Shown here: one piece after another, positions 16,676 through 26,034 of the stretch
How positions within the stretch are numbered: position 1 is the first letter of the stretch
How the letters are laid out: each line of letters begins with the position of its first letter
Assembly (NCBI GenBank): GCA_024682375.1
Contig: JAIKZI010000039.1
Location: forward strand, 144,338 to 208,337
Direction of reading: 5' to 3'
Length of the DNA: 64,000 nt
Source of the DNA: Lachnospiraceae bacterium
Lineage (GTDB): Bacteria > Bacillota > Clostridia > Lachnospirales > Lachnospiraceae
The notes under the pieces: generated by a model
Told to the model about the DNA's origin: nothing
What the model saw: the letters and a program-made list of their open reading frames with translations, nothing else
The model's database searches: none
Translations under genes and position numbers: made by a program

Positions 16676-17536
16676 TTATTGATTATGAGTTAAAAATCGA
16701 AAGAACTTATGCAATCCTGAATCGTCCTTCTGTTTTTCTCCAAGAAGATATGAAGCTATATCATAAAAACATTTTGCAGATTTTGAAGTCGGGTTTTCTA
16801 TCGATACAATTTTTTGTTTTCTAACTGCTTTCTCTAAGCTCTGATCAAGACAAACCATTCCTGCATAAGAAATTCTCTCATCTAAGAATTTATTAGTAAC
16901 AGAATAAATCTTTTCAAATACCTGCCTAGCTTCTGCTTCGGACTGTACCTTATTTGCTATCATTCTAATTTGGACATTTTCGCTATCAAATTTTTCATTT
17001 CTAACCATAGCCTTTACTAAGGAATAAGAATCTGTTAAAGAACTAGGTTCCGGAGTTGTAACCAACAAAACATCCGGAGAGGCTAGAACGAATTTTAAGA
17101 CATTATCAGAAATCCCCGCTCCAGTATCTACAATTAAAATATCGCATAAATCGTTTAATGATTCCAAATCATCTACAACTAAATCGACTTGTGCTGCTGT
17201 CAAATTGTTAAGAGCGATAATTCCTGATCCACCAGAAATAAACCCTATATCCATAGGACCATTTGTAATTATGTCCCTAATATCCATTCCCTTATAAATC
17301 ATATCCGATAAGTCATTTTTTGGAACAGTTCCAAACATGACTTCAACATTTGCTAAGCCAAAATCGGCATCGAAAATGATTACTTTTTTCCCTAACTTAG
17401 TAAACCAAACCGCAAGATTGACCGCGAGGTTAGACTTGCCAACCCCACCTTTACCACTGGTAACAGTAAGTACTTTAGTTCGCGTAGTTTTTCTGCGAAG
17501 TTTTACTTCGTTTCTTAACTTTTCCGCCTGATCCAT
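16676..17536 (-). CDS. flhG: FlhG, MinD-like ATPase controlling flagellar number
   Basis: This 286-residue ParA/MinD-type ATPase carries the deviant Walker A GKGGVGKSN (residues 28-36) and the DTGAGISDNV switch. FlhG stimulates the FlhF GTPase through its N-terminus and controls flagellar placement and number. It lies 3 nt after flhF, with GGAGGT inside the flhF end, so the pair is translationally coupled. It is followed by the PilZ gene. Family and order leave little doubt. Confidence 0.93.
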   Translation of the reverse strand: MDQAEKLRNEVKLRRKTTRTKVLTVTSGKGGVGKSNLAVNLAVWFTKLGKKVIIFDADFGLANVEVMFGTVPKNDLSDMIYKGMDIRDIITNGPMDIGFISGGSGIIALNNLTAAQVDLVVDDLESLNDLCDILIVDTGAGISDNVLKFVLASPDVLLVTTPEPSSLTDSYSLVKAMVRNEKFDSENVQIRMIANKVQSEAEARQVFEKIYSVTNKFLDERISYAGMVCLDQSLEKAVRKQKIVSIENPTSKSAKCFYDIASYLLGEKQKDDSGLHKFFRFLTHNQ

Positions 17537-17539
17537 AAC

Positions 17540-18940
17540 TTACTTACCTCCGAGCAATTGCTTAACAATATGCTGTATATTGACAACTTCTATATCGTCA
17601 GGTACCCCCTGTCCATTGCAGACATATGAGATATCTGTGTCCGCATAAAGTTTAGTATTCAAAATATTTCCACACACATCTGTCTCATCGAGCTTTGTGA
17701 AAATAAGATGAAAGTCAGTAAATGATTTATAAATATCGACAATAGCTTTCAAATCTCTATATTTTGTTGTAGCAGAAAGAACTAGATAAACATCTTTTTG
17801 GAATGCAGGATCTACAGCATTTAGGATATCCTCCATATCTTTTCTCTGTCCCTTGTTCTTATGGGAAAATCCTGCTGTATCAACAAGAATCAAATCCAAA
17901 CCGCCCATCTTTGCAATGGCTTCGTTCATGTCATCCTTTGTAAGAACAACATCCAAAGGAATTTCAAGAATGTTTGCATAGGTTCTAAGCTGATCTGTAG
18001 CCGCAATTCTATATGTATCAGTAGTCAAAAGTCCTACAGTTTTTCCGTAGTTTAATTTGTACCTAGATGCTAGTTTAGCAATTGTTGTTGTCTTTCCAAC
18101 ACCTGTTGGCCCAATCAAAAAGACGATAAAAGGTTTACTATCACCACAGACAATTGTCTTAGGTTTACCCATCATAAGCACAAGCTTCTGATATACATTG
18201 GATAAAAGGAAATCCAGATTATTTCCTGTTCTAATAACCTTTTCCATATCCTTTATAATCTGATTAACGTACTTTTCATCAACTTCATTAGAAAGCAATA
18301 CGTTATAAAGCATGCTGACAAACTGGCGGTTAGTGGTTTTACTTTTTTCCTCCATGTCAGCATTGATAGAATCTTTCAAGTTAACAAATCCATCCTCTTC
18401 AGGTTTTTCAACGGCCTTAGGAGCCTTCTGATATGCAGGATTTGTAGGTTGTTTCACTTCCTGATTCATATTAGGAAGGAGAGAGTCAAGTCTCTTGTCT
18501 TCTGCATTAGCATAATTTTCAGTGTTTCTATGACGATTAACCTCTATAGACTCGGATTTTTTTATAACATCATTCACGGCTTTGAAAGCACTTCTAAGAG
18601 ATTCTTCTGCAAGTGCATCTGCATCCTGATTTGAAGGTGCAGAAGTAAGAGGTGGCAGAGGATTTTTCTTTGTTTCTACATGATTTACAACTCCTCTTTC
18701 ACCGGCAACTGCATCGAAATGACCACCTTCGCCAAGCGCTGTAGAAGGATTCTGTTTAACAGGTGTCTTATCGTCTTCAAGAGCTGCAGTAACTTCATAA
18801 GTACTTGTCTTAAAGATTCCAAAAACTCCCTTAGGACGAATCTCTTTTACATTCATAATAACTACTGAATCACCCAATTCATTTTTAGCATTTTGTATTG
18901 CTTCATCTCTGCTATTTCCAGTAAATTTCTTAATTGTCAT
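17540..18940 (-). CDS. flhF: FlhF, SRP-type GTPase for flagellar positioning
   Basis: This 466-residue protein has an N-terminal basic/low-complexity B domain (about 1-190), then the N domain, then a G domain. The G domain shows GPTGVGKTTT (G1), TDTYRIAATDQL (G2), DTAGFSHK (G3) and TKLDET (G4). It targets early flagellar components to the membrane site. It overlaps the end of flhA by 11 nt and has a weak SD, consistent with coupled translation. Partner FlhG follows. Confidence 0.95.
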   Translation of the reverse strand: MTIKKFTGNSRDEAIQNAKNELGDSVVIMNVKEIRPKGVFGIFKTSTYEVTAALEDDKTPVKQNPSTALGEGGHFDAVAGERGVVNHVETKKNPLPPLTSAPSNQDADALAEESLRSAFKAVNDVIKKSESIEVNRHRNTENYANAEDKRLDSLLPNMNQEVKQPTNPAYQKAPKAVEKPEEDGFVNLKDSINADMEEKSKTTNRQFVSMLYNVLLSNEVDEKYVNQIIKDMEKVIRTGNNLDFLLSNVYQKLVLMMGKPKTIVCGDSKPFIVFLIGPTGVGKTTTIAKLASRYKLNYGKTVGLLTTDTYRIAATDQLRTYANILEIPLDVVLTKDDMNEAIAKMGGLDLILVDTAGFSHKNKGQRKDMEDILNAVDPAFQKDVYLVLSATTKYRDLKAIVDIYKSFTDFHLIFTKLDETDVCGNILNTKLYADTDISYVCNGQGVPDDIEVVNIQHIVKQLLGGK

Positions 18941-20990
18941 TTATTGTCACCATTCCCACTGATCGTAATTCTACATTTGGCTCAACTTCGTTAAATGAAA
19001 CCACTATTAAATCACTATAGTAATCTTCCGTCAGATTTTTGAAATACATTCTAACAATTGGAGAACAAACTACTATAGGAGCAAGCCCCTGGTCCTCAAA
19101 TTTCTTTATTTCAACTCCAAGAGAATCCATAATTGCTCTGACTTTCTCTGGATCTAACGTCAAATACGCACCCTGCTCTGTCTGTTTTACGGATCCCATA
19201 ATTTCCTGTTCCAGACGAGGATCTAAAGTAATAACATCGGATGTCTCATTTGCCGGGAAGTATTTACTTGAAATAGCTCTCTTAAGCCCCTGTCTTACAT
19301 ATTCCGTAAGGACATCCGTATCTCTTGTAGTAGATGCATGATCTGCTAACACTTCAAATATAGAGAGCAAATCTCGAATTGAGATTCCTTCCTTCAAAAG
19401 GTTCTGCAAAACCTTTTCAATTTCACCTAAACCTAAAAGTTTAGGAATCAATTCATCAACCAAAACAGGATTTGACTTTTTGAGGTTCTCGACAAGATTC
19501 TGAACATCCTGTCGTGTAAGTAGCTCGTCAATATGAGTTCTTATAACCTCTGTCAAATGAGTTGCAATGATTGAAGGCGGATCAACAACAGTATATCCTA
19601 AACTTTCAGCCCTCTCTCTTTGCGACTCCGTAATCCAGATAGCTGGAAGATGGAATGAAGGCTCAAATGTAGGAATACCTGTAATCTCTTCCTCAACATA
19701 TCCAGGATTCATCGCCATATAATGATCAAAAAGAATTTCTCCTTCAGCTACCTGGATACCTTTTATCTTAATAATATATTGATTAGGATTCAGCTGAATA
19801 TTATCTCTAAGTCTAATAATTGGAACTACAGTACCAAGCTCAAGAGCAATCTGACGTCTAATCATAACTACTCTGTCCAAAAGATCTCCACCCTGATTTA
19901 CATCAGCTAGAGGGATAATACCATATCCAAATTCAAGTTCAATAGGGTCAACCTGAAGAAGTGATACAACATTTTCAGGACGTCTAACTTCTTCTGCTTC
20001 AGTCTCTTCTGTTTCTACAGCTTCTTCAGTAGCTTCCTGTTCAATATTCTTCTGAATATTATAGCCTGTAATTATAAGAGCAATACCAAGGCCACCGAAA
20101 ATAACTAAATTCAAAGGTGTAAAAATTCCTAAAAAAGTCAAAACACTTCCAGCTAAAAGAAGCACCTGAGAATTACCAAACAACTGCTTAACAAGAGTTT
20201 CGCCAAAATCATTTTCATTCGAACCCTTTGTTACAAGAATACCTGTAGACAGCGAAATAAGAAGTGATGGAATCTGTGATGTAATACCATCACCAATAGT
20301 AAGAATTCCATACTGCTGAAAAGCATCATTAGCAGCCATACCGCCCTGAGTCATTCCCATCATAATTCCACCTACCAGGTTGATAAGTGTAATAATAAGT
20401 CCGGCTATAGCATCTCCTTTTACATACTTAGTAGCACCATCCATGTTACCGAAGAAACTTGACTCATCCTGCAACTTCTTTCGTCTGGCAGCGGCCTGCT
20501 CATCATTGATAGCACCAGTATTCAAATCGGCATCGATAGCCATCTGCTTACCAGGCATAGCATCCAAAGAGAAACGTGCTGATACCTCAGCTACTCGCTC
20601 AGAACCTTTATTGATAACCATAAACTGGATTATAAGTAAAATTACAAAGACAATACCACCGATGATGATATTACCACCACCTACGAACTGTCCGAAAGTA
20701 ACGACTACATTTCCAGGATTTCCTGTTGTAAGAATAAGTCTTGTTGAACTTACGTTTAGAGAAATTCTAAAAATTGTAGTAAACAAAAGTAACGTTGGGA
20801 AAAAAGCCATATCCAGGATTTCCTTCATGAAAATCGTGTTTAGCATAATTACCAACGCAACACCTATATTAAAGGCTAACAATATATCCAACAAAATGGA
20901 GGGAATAGGTACAATGAAGAATACAACGGCGGCAAGCATATAAAATACAACGCCAAAATCCATACCGTTTACATTTAATTTCTGTAGCAC
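18930..20990 (-). CDS. flhA: Flagellar export gate protein FlhA
   Basis: This 686-residue protein has an N-terminal membrane half with about eight helices (to about residue 330) and a cytoplasmic C-terminal half that forms the export ring and binds chaperone-cargo complexes. The FHIPEP-type core motifs around residues 140-180 (RFSLDAMPGKQMAIDADLNTG) are conserved. The start is a GTG at 20990, supported by AAAGGAGGGG. It lies in the order flhB-flhA-flhF typical of Firmicutes. Confidence 0.96.
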   Translation of the reverse strand: MLQKLNVNGMDFGVVFYMLAAVVFFIVPIPSILLDILLAFNIGVALVIMLNTIFMKEILDMAFFPTLLLFTTIFRISLNVSSTRLILTTGNPGNVVVTFGQFVGGGNIIIGGIVFVILLIIQFMVINKGSERVAEVSARFSLDAMPGKQMAIDADLNTGAINDEQAAARRKKLQDESSFFGNMDGATKYVKGDAIAGLIITLINLVGGIMMGMTQGGMAANDAFQQYGILTIGDGITSQIPSLLISLSTGILVTKGSNENDFGETLVKQLFGNSQVLLLAGSVLTFLGIFTPLNLVIFGGLGIALIITGYNIQKNIEQEATEEAVETEETEAEEVRRPENVVSLLQVDPIELEFGYGIIPLADVNQGGDLLDRVVMIRRQIALELGTVVPIIRLRDNIQLNPNQYIIKIKGIQVAEGEILFDHYMAMNPGYVEEEITGIPTFEPSFHLPAIWITESQRERAESLGYTVVDPPSIIATHLTEVIRTHIDELLTRQDVQNLVENLKKSNPVLVDELIPKLLGLGEIEKVLQNLLKEGISIRDLLSIFEVLADHASTTRDTDVLTEYVRQGLKRAISSKYFPANETSDVITLDPRLEQEIMGSVKQTEQGAYLTLDPEKVRAIMDSLGVEIKKFEDQGLAPIVVCSPIVRMYFKNLTEDYYSDLIVVSFNEVEPNVELRSVGMVTINDN

Positions 20991-21044
20991 GTCTCCCCTC
21001 CTTTCAAAAGTCTATAATTCATGTGTCTAATTACCCAATTTAAA

Positions 21045-22175
21045 TTACACTAGGTTTCTACTATTATATACCAACGCAAGAATCTCGGCTACTGCTTCAT
21101 ACAATTCTGGAGGTATCTCTTGACCTATATCGACAGTTGCATAAAGTGCTCTAGCTAAAGGCTTATTTTCAGTAATTAAAATACCATTTTCTTTCGCAAC
21201 TTCTTTAATCTTGTTAGCGACATAATCCTCACCCTTTGCAACAACAATAGGCGCTGTAGATTCATTTGAATCATATTTAAGCGCTACAGCAATATGCGTA
21301 GGGTTTGTGATTACTACATCGGCATCCGGAACACTTTGCATCATTCTTCTTTGAGAAACTTCCTGCATCTTCTGACGCTGTTTCTGTTTAATCTGCGGAT
21401 CACCTTCAGTATCCTTAAATTCATCCTTTACTTCCTGTTTTGTCATCTTCATATCTTCATTAAACTTACGTTTTTGATAGATATAATCCATAAGACCGAT
21501 AACAAAATAAAGCAAAGAAATCTTAAGTCCTGTATCAATTACGATATCTCCAACCAGAGCAATTGCACCTTTTAGGTTAATATCATAAAGTATAAAAAGT
21601 GTTCCCGCTCTATCCTTCAAAGTGTTATATGCAACCCAGAAAATAATTCCCACCTTTAGAATAGATTTAATCAATTCGAAAATTGATTTTTTGGAAAAAA
21701 TTCTTTTAAATCCATTAATTGGATTCATTTTATTTAGATTAGGTTTCATAGGTTCAGCACTGACCTGCCAACCTACCTGTACAATTTCACCTAAAATACA
21801 AACCATTACACCCGCTATTAGAAAAGGGGCTAATATTAATAACATCCTAAGTATAACTGGGAAAATCAAAGATATAAACGCTTGGACAGAAACACCATCT
21901 CTCTGACTTTCAACGAAATCAGGCATTCGATTTTGATATGTCCATTTAAAGATATTTATTAGATTTGAACCAACGAATCCCACAAAAACTTTTAACGTCA
22001 CAAACAAAGCCATCAAGCCAAAAGCATTAGTTAATTCTTTGCTCTTTGCTACCTGGCCTTTCTTTCTAGCATCAGAAAGTCGCTTAGGTGTAGCGGCTTC
22101 GGTCTTCTCTCCTCCTGGTCCTTCCTGAGGCGAGAAGAACTGTAGATCAAATTGTATTAAATACAATTCACTCAT
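21045..22175 (-). CDS. flhB: Flagellar export switch protein FlhB
   Basis: This 376-residue protein has four transmembrane helices and a cytoplasmic autocleavage domain with NPTH at 291-294, which switches export from rod/hook to filament substrates. The N-terminal block KTEAATPKRLSDARKKGQVAKS is typical. It overlaps the fliR stop by 4 nt. There is a 54-nt spacer before flhA without a recognisable promoter. Residues after NPTH (AVALKYD) match the family. Confidence 0.96.
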   Translation of the reverse strand: MSELYLIQFDLQFFSPQEGPGGEKTEAATPKRLSDARKKGQVAKSKELTNAFGLMALFVTLKVFVGFVGSNLINIFKWTYQNRMPDFVESQRDGVSVQAFISLIFPVILRMLLILAPFLIAGVMVCILGEIVQVGWQVSAEPMKPNLNKMNPINGFKRIFSKKSIFELIKSILKVGIIFWVAYNTLKDRAGTLFILYDINLKGAIALVGDIVIDTGLKISLLYFVIGLMDYIYQKRKFNEDMKMTKQEVKDEFKDTEGDPQIKQKQRQKMQEVSQRRMMQSVPDADVVITNPTHIAVALKYDSNESTAPIVVAKGEDYVANKIKEVAKENGILITENKPLARALYATVDIGQEIPPELYEAVAEILALVYNSRNLV

Positions 22176-22960
22176 TTCTGCAGAACCCTCATCATCGAAA
22201 CTAACATATTTCTCATTTCTTTAAAGATGTAATTTGAAACATCCGGAAGTAAATATACAACAATAAACAAAACTGAAAAGCCGGCTAAAAGTTTAATCTG
22301 AATACCTACAGAGAACATATTCATCTGAGGCGCAACCTTTGCAATAACACCTAATACGACATTTATTATCATAGTACATGCAAAAACCGGCAACATAATT
22401 CTAAACGAAATAGTGAAAAAATGAGTCATATAAACAGTCATCATTTTTATCAAATTAGTAGTATCTACATTCGCTCCACCTAACTGTATCAGCTGAAACG
22501 AATCCACTATAGCTCTAAGTATATATTGATACATACCTGTAACAATAAGCATGATATAAACATAGTAATAATATAACTGACCGGTAAGTGTAGCCAAAGA
22601 ACCAGTCGAAGGATCGAACTGTGATGCCATAGATAGTCCGATATCCATATCTATAATATTACCAGCAAACATAATAATATATGTACAAATATTTGCTGAG
22701 AATCCCAGTAGCAATCCTGTAATAGCCTCTTTTAAAACCAAAGTAGCATATCCTATTACCGAGACATAAGTATAAGCTTCAACAGGTCTGAATGTATAGT
22801 AAACAAGCATTGCAACAAACAAAGAAAGACCGACCCTAACTCTTCTCGGCACATTACGCATCGAGAAGAAAGGAGCGGCCGCAACAAATGATGCAATTCT
22901 TACTAGAACCAACAAAAAATATTCAAAATCAATTAACGAAAAAGTAAAATTTAATGTCAT
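22172..22960 (-). CDS. fliR: Flagellar export gate protein FliR
   Basis: This 262-residue integral membrane protein has about six to eight helices and the family segment SANICTYIIMFAGNIIDMDIGLSMASQFDP. It forms the export channel with FliP and FliQ. It starts 3 nt after fliQ with a poor SD, so translation is probably coupled, and it overlaps flhB by 4 nt. Normal length. Confidence 0.94.
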   Translation of the reverse strand: MTLNFTFSLIDFEYFLLVLVRIASFVAAAPFFSMRNVPRRVRVGLSLFVAMLVYYTFRPVEAYTYVSVIGYATLVLKEAITGLLLGFSANICTYIIMFAGNIIDMDIGLSMASQFDPSTGSLATLTGQLYYYYVYIMLIVTGMYQYILRAIVDSFQLIQLGGANVDTTNLIKMMTVYMTHFFTISFRIMLPVFACTMIINVVLGVIAKVAPQMNMFSVGIQIKLLAGFSVLFIVVYLLPDVSNYIFKEMRNMLVSMMRVLQK

Positions 22961-22963
22961 AGA

Positions 22964-23233
22964 TTATTTGATAAATAAAGTAAAATCAGACCACAAATCA
23001 ACCATATAAGTAGTTAGATTAGTCATTATAAATGAACCGAAAATTACAAGCGATAAGAATATCGCTAATAACTTAGGAACGAAAGTCAATGTCTGTTCCT
23101 GGATAGACGTAACAGTCTGAAAAATACTAACTACCAAACCTATAACCAAAGAAACAATAAGCATCGGAGCCGAATTAATAATAATCTGATATATTGCATT
23201 TCGCATCATATCAAGTACTGCACCTTGTGACAT
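22964..23233 (-). CDS. fliQ: Flagellar export gate protein FliQ
   Basis: This 89-residue protein has two transmembrane helices in a hairpin and the conserved VSIFQTVTSIQEQTLTFVPK segment between them. It joins FliP and FliR in the export channel. The start has AGGAGGAGAG. Size and order (fliP-fliQ-fliR) fit fully. Confidence 0.95.
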   Translation of the reverse strand: MSQGAVLDMMRNAIYQIIINSAPMLIVSLVIGLVVSIFQTVTSIQEQTLTFVPKLLAIFLSLVIFGSFIMTNLTTYMVDLWSDFTLFIK

Positions 23234-23247
23234 TCTCTCCTCCTAAA

Positions 23248-24078
23248 TCAGTAGAATGTTCTAACTACATTTCCAATTACGAGATCCCATCCATCTGCAA
23301 GTACAAATAGTAGAATCTTGAACGGTAGCGAAATGGTTGTCGGCGGGAGCATCATCATACCCATCGACATAAGAACCGATGCAACTACCATATCAATAAC
23401 GATAAATGGAATATATATAACGAATCCTATGATAAAAGCTGTTCTAAGTTCACTCAAAATGAATGAAGGAACCAAAACATAAAATGGAACATCATCATAG
23501 TCATCATATTTCACTTTGGCTATATCACAGAATAGATTTAAATCCTTCGTCTGTGTCTGACCATACATGAATTCTCTAATAGGACCTTCTGCCTTTTCCA
23601 AAGCGACTTCCTGTGTTATCTCACCTTTATCAAAAGGTTGAATAGCATCAGTATTAATCTTTGTAAAAGTAGGCCACATTATAAATATTGTCAAAAACAG
23701 TGCCAAACCAATTAGCACCTGATTAGGTGGTGACGTCTGTGTTCCAATAGCCGCTCTTACGAAATGTAATACAATGATAATTCGAATAAACGAAGTCATC
23801 ATAATCAAAATCGAAGGCGCTAAAGAAATAACCGTGAGAACGATTAGAATTCTCACGGTCGATGTAAGTGATCCGGTATCACCATTTAAGGTGAGGGAAA
23901 AAATCTCACCATCACCAGTCTTCTGATCACTCGCATTTGGAGCCTTCTCTGTTGCACCATAAGAATTATCTGTAGCATATACTCTTCCAGCTTTCGAAAG
24001 AGATACAGTAGAAAATACCAGTACAAACACTGCAAAGGCTATTGACAGACGACAATACCATTTCTTTAGTTTCGTCAT
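23248..24078 (-). CDS. fliP: Flagellar export gate protein FliP
   Basis: This 276-residue protein has an N-terminal signal-like helix (about 8-32), then the FliP core with TSFIRIIIVLHFVRAAIGTQTSPPNQVLIGLALFLT and the C-terminal MGMMMLPPTTISLPFKILLFVLADGWDL block. It forms the pentameric base of the export channel. It follows fliO by one nt. An AAAAGGAATAAC RBS supports the start. No oddities. Confidence 0.95.
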   Translation of the reverse strand: MTKLKKWYCRLSIAFAVFVLVFSTVSLSKAGRVYATDNSYGATEKAPNASDQKTGDGEIFSLTLNGDTGSLTSTVRILIVLTVISLAPSILIMMTSFIRIIIVLHFVRAAIGTQTSPPNQVLIGLALFLTIFIMWPTFTKINTDAIQPFDKGEITQEVALEKAEGPIREFMYGQTQTKDLNLFCDIAKVKYDDYDDVPFYVLVPSFILSELRTAFIIGFVIYIPFIVIDMVVASVLMSMGMMMLPPTTISLPFKILLFVLADGWDLVIGNVVRTFY

Positions 24079-24079
24079 G

Positions 24080-24454
24080 TTATTCCTTTTTATTTGGAAG
24101 ATTAGTAAACTGCTTTAGAATCTCCTGAAACTTTCCACTAGATTTAAAACTATTATCATCGCAACCAACAATTGAAACAGCTTCACTATCCAGCTCTCCA
24201 AGAAAGACTATCTCATCTTTGCCCACACCAATCACAATATATCTATTCTGACCAGTCTGAACTATTTCAACGAACTTATTGTTTCCAACTCTGATAGTCT
24301 CAACGATTTTCAGATTCTTACCAATTTGCTGCTGTTTTTGAAATCCTGCCATCCACTTCGTGGTATAGAATGTCAAAACCAATACAGCAATAAAAATAAA
24401 TAAAACAATAATCAGTTGAAATAAACTCTCTCCCTGAGAAGTAAGCAAAATCAT
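24080..24454 (-). CDS. fliO: Flagellar biosynthesis protein FliO
   Basis: This 124-residue protein has one N-terminal transmembrane helix (about 11-30) followed by a small cytoplasmic domain with VETIRVGNNKFVEIVQTGQNRYIVIGVGKDEIVFLGEL, the FliO/FliZ pattern. FliO assists FliP assembly. It lies between cheY (4-nt gap) and fliP (1-nt gap), the same order as fliZ in Bacillus subtilis. Sequence conservation in this family is low, so the call relies partly on position. Confidence 0.88.
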   Translation of the reverse strand: MILLTSQGESLFQLIIVLFIFIAVLVLTFYTTKWMAGFQKQQQIGKNLKIVETIRVGNNKFVEIVQTGQNRYIVIGVGKDEIVFLGELDSEAVSIVGCDDNSFKSSGKFQEILKQFTNLPNKKE

Positions 24455-24458
24455 CTAA

Positions 24459-24821
24459 TTAGCCTATAACCTTCTTTACAGCCTCAAGAACACGTTCTGC
24501 CTGGAAAGGTTTTACAATGAAATCCTTAGCTCCAGACTGAATAGCTTCGATAACCATTGCCTGCTGACCCATAGCTGAGCACATAATAATTGAAGCATTA
24601 GGATCATTTTCTCTAATTGCTTTAAGTGCCTGAATACCGTCCATCTCTGGCATTGTGATATCCATAAGTACAAGATCAGGTTTACATTCTGCGTAAGTAT
24701 CAACGGCCTTCTTACCGTTTTCAGCCTCACCTACAATGTTATAACCATTCTTTGAGAGGATGTCTTTAATCATCATTCTCATAAATGCTGCGTCATCTAC
24801 AACCATTACATTCTTTGCCAT
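24459..24821 (-). CDS. cheY: Chemotaxis response regulator CheY
   Basis: This 120-residue single-domain receiver has all catalytic positions: Asp9-Asp10 (VVDDAAF), phosphoacceptor Asp54 (VLMDITMP), Ser in MCSAMGQ and Lys in VKPF. Phosphorylated by CheA, it binds FliM and FliY at the motor. It lies between fliY and fliO as in Bacillus. Its intact receiver contrasts with the degenerate one in CheB of this window. Confidence 0.96.
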   Translation of the reverse strand: MAKNVMVVDDAAFMRMMIKDILSKNGYNIVGEAENGKKAVDTYAECKPDLVLMDITMPEMDGIQALKAIRENDPNASIIMCSAMGQQAMVIEAIQSGAKDFIVKPFQAERVLEAVKKVIG

Positions 24822-24837
24822 TTGTTCTCTCCTATCA

Positions 24838-26034
24838 TCAATCAGTCAATATTTCCGTTATACGGATACCGAAAGATTCCTCAATAACAACAACTTCACC
24901 TTTTGCAACATATTTGCCATTGACTAAAACGTCAATAGGTTCACCTGCTATCTTATTTAATTCTATTATAGTTCCGGGAGCAAAATCAAGTATTTCCTGA
25001 ATAGATTTATGAGTTCTTCCCAATTCCACTGTAACTTCAAGCGGAACATCCTTGATCAAATCGATGTTTTCCTGCAAAGCAATCACCGGCTGACCGCCTG
25101 TAAATGCTGAAAACTGAGCAGATTGTACATCGACCGGCTGCTGCATTTGCATCTGTGGCATCATTTGTGGAGCCATCTGCATTTGAGGTGCCATCTGAGG
25201 TGCCATCTGTGGAGCCATCTGAGGCTGTGCCTGCTGCATCTGAGGCTGTGCCTGCTGTTGAGCTGTTTCCAAGGATCCCATCTGCATCTCATTCTGAGGT
25301 ACAGCACTAACTTCCTGGCCACTTCCTTCTGGGGAATTAGAATCCGAATCAGCTTCCATATTTCCCTGTACACAAGAAATCATCTCATGAACTAAAGATA
25401 CTGGATACAACTGCATCATCTTACTATCAACCAAGTCACCAATCTGAAGATGGAACTCAATCTTTACAAACAATCCAGAAATGAAGTCTCCAAATTCAGA
25501 GCCCTCTTTTACATCATCTAATTCAATAAGATTAGATGATGGTGGACTGATATCTACCATCTTATTTAGCATAGATGATAATGATGTCGCTGATGAACCC
25601 ATCATCTGGTTCATAGCTTCACTAATAGCAGAAAGATGAATCTCAGTAAGTTCACCATCTGTATTCGTGCCGTCACCACCCATCATTAGATCAGTAATTA
25701 CCTTAACATCAGATTCCTTAAGTACCAACTCGTTGCTACCTGAAAGACCCTTTGTGTAAGTAATCTTAACTAAAACGCATGGTTTATCATATTCATCTAT
25801 TATATCTGTCCACGTGGAAGTTGATACTACTGGAGTAGAAATATCTACCTTTGTATTTACAAGGGAAAAAAGGGCTGTTGCTCCACTTCCCATACAAATA
25901 TTGGCAATTTCTCCAATGGTATCTTTTTCGTCTGTGGTTAGGTCAGCTGCTCCAGCTGAATCAGAAGAACCTCCGCCACCGCCTCCATTTAGGAGAGCAT
26001 CAATTTCTTCCTGGGATAAAGAGCCGTCACTCAT
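24838..26034 (-). CDS. fliY: Flagellar switch phosphatase FliY (CheC-FliN fusion)
   Basis: This 398-residue protein has an N-terminal CheY-binding peptide (SLSQEEIDALLNGG), a CheC-like domain with two Glu/Asn signatures (GEIANICMGSGATAL and SEAMNQMMGSSATSL), and a Gln/Met/Pro-rich linker with APQM-type repeats (about 255-300). A C-terminal SpoA/FliN domain (from about 325) ends it. It is part of the C-ring and removes phosphate from CheY-P. It overlaps fliM by 8 nt. The repeat linker is visible as tandem repeats in the DNA at about 25141-25260. Confidence 0.95.
   Translation of the reverse strand: MSDGSLSQEEIDALLNGGGGGGSSDSAGAADLTTDEKDTIGEIANICMGSGATALFSLVNTKVDISTPVVSTSTWTDIIDEYDKPCVLVKITYTKGLSGSNELVLKESDVKVITDLMMGGDGTNTDGELTEIHLSAISEAMNQMMGSSATSLSSMLNKMVDISPPSSNLIELDDVKEGSEFGDFISGLFVKIEFHLQIGDLVDSKMMQLYPVSLVHEMISCVQGNMEADSDSNSPEGSGQEVSAVPQNEMQMGSLETAQQQAQPQMQQAQPQMAPQMAPQMAPQMQMAPQMMPQMQMQQPVDVQSAQFSAFTGGQPVIALQENIDLIKDVPLEVTVELGRTHKSIQEILDFAPGTIIELNKIAGEPIDVLVNGKYVAKGEVVVIEESFGIRITEILTD
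25141..25260 (-). repeat. Tandem short repeats inside fliY
   Basis: Units close to GCCATCTGAGGT and GGCTGTGCCTGCTG (plus-strand view) recur several times in a row. They encode the Ala-Pro-Gln-Met-rich linker between the CheC and FliN domains. Copy number could vary by slippage without frame loss when units of three or multiples change. Confidence 0.7.

Noticed and set aside
20380-20943. Plus-strand ORF (187 codons) opposite flhA
   Set aside because: Mirror of the hydrophobic flhA coding region without start signals.
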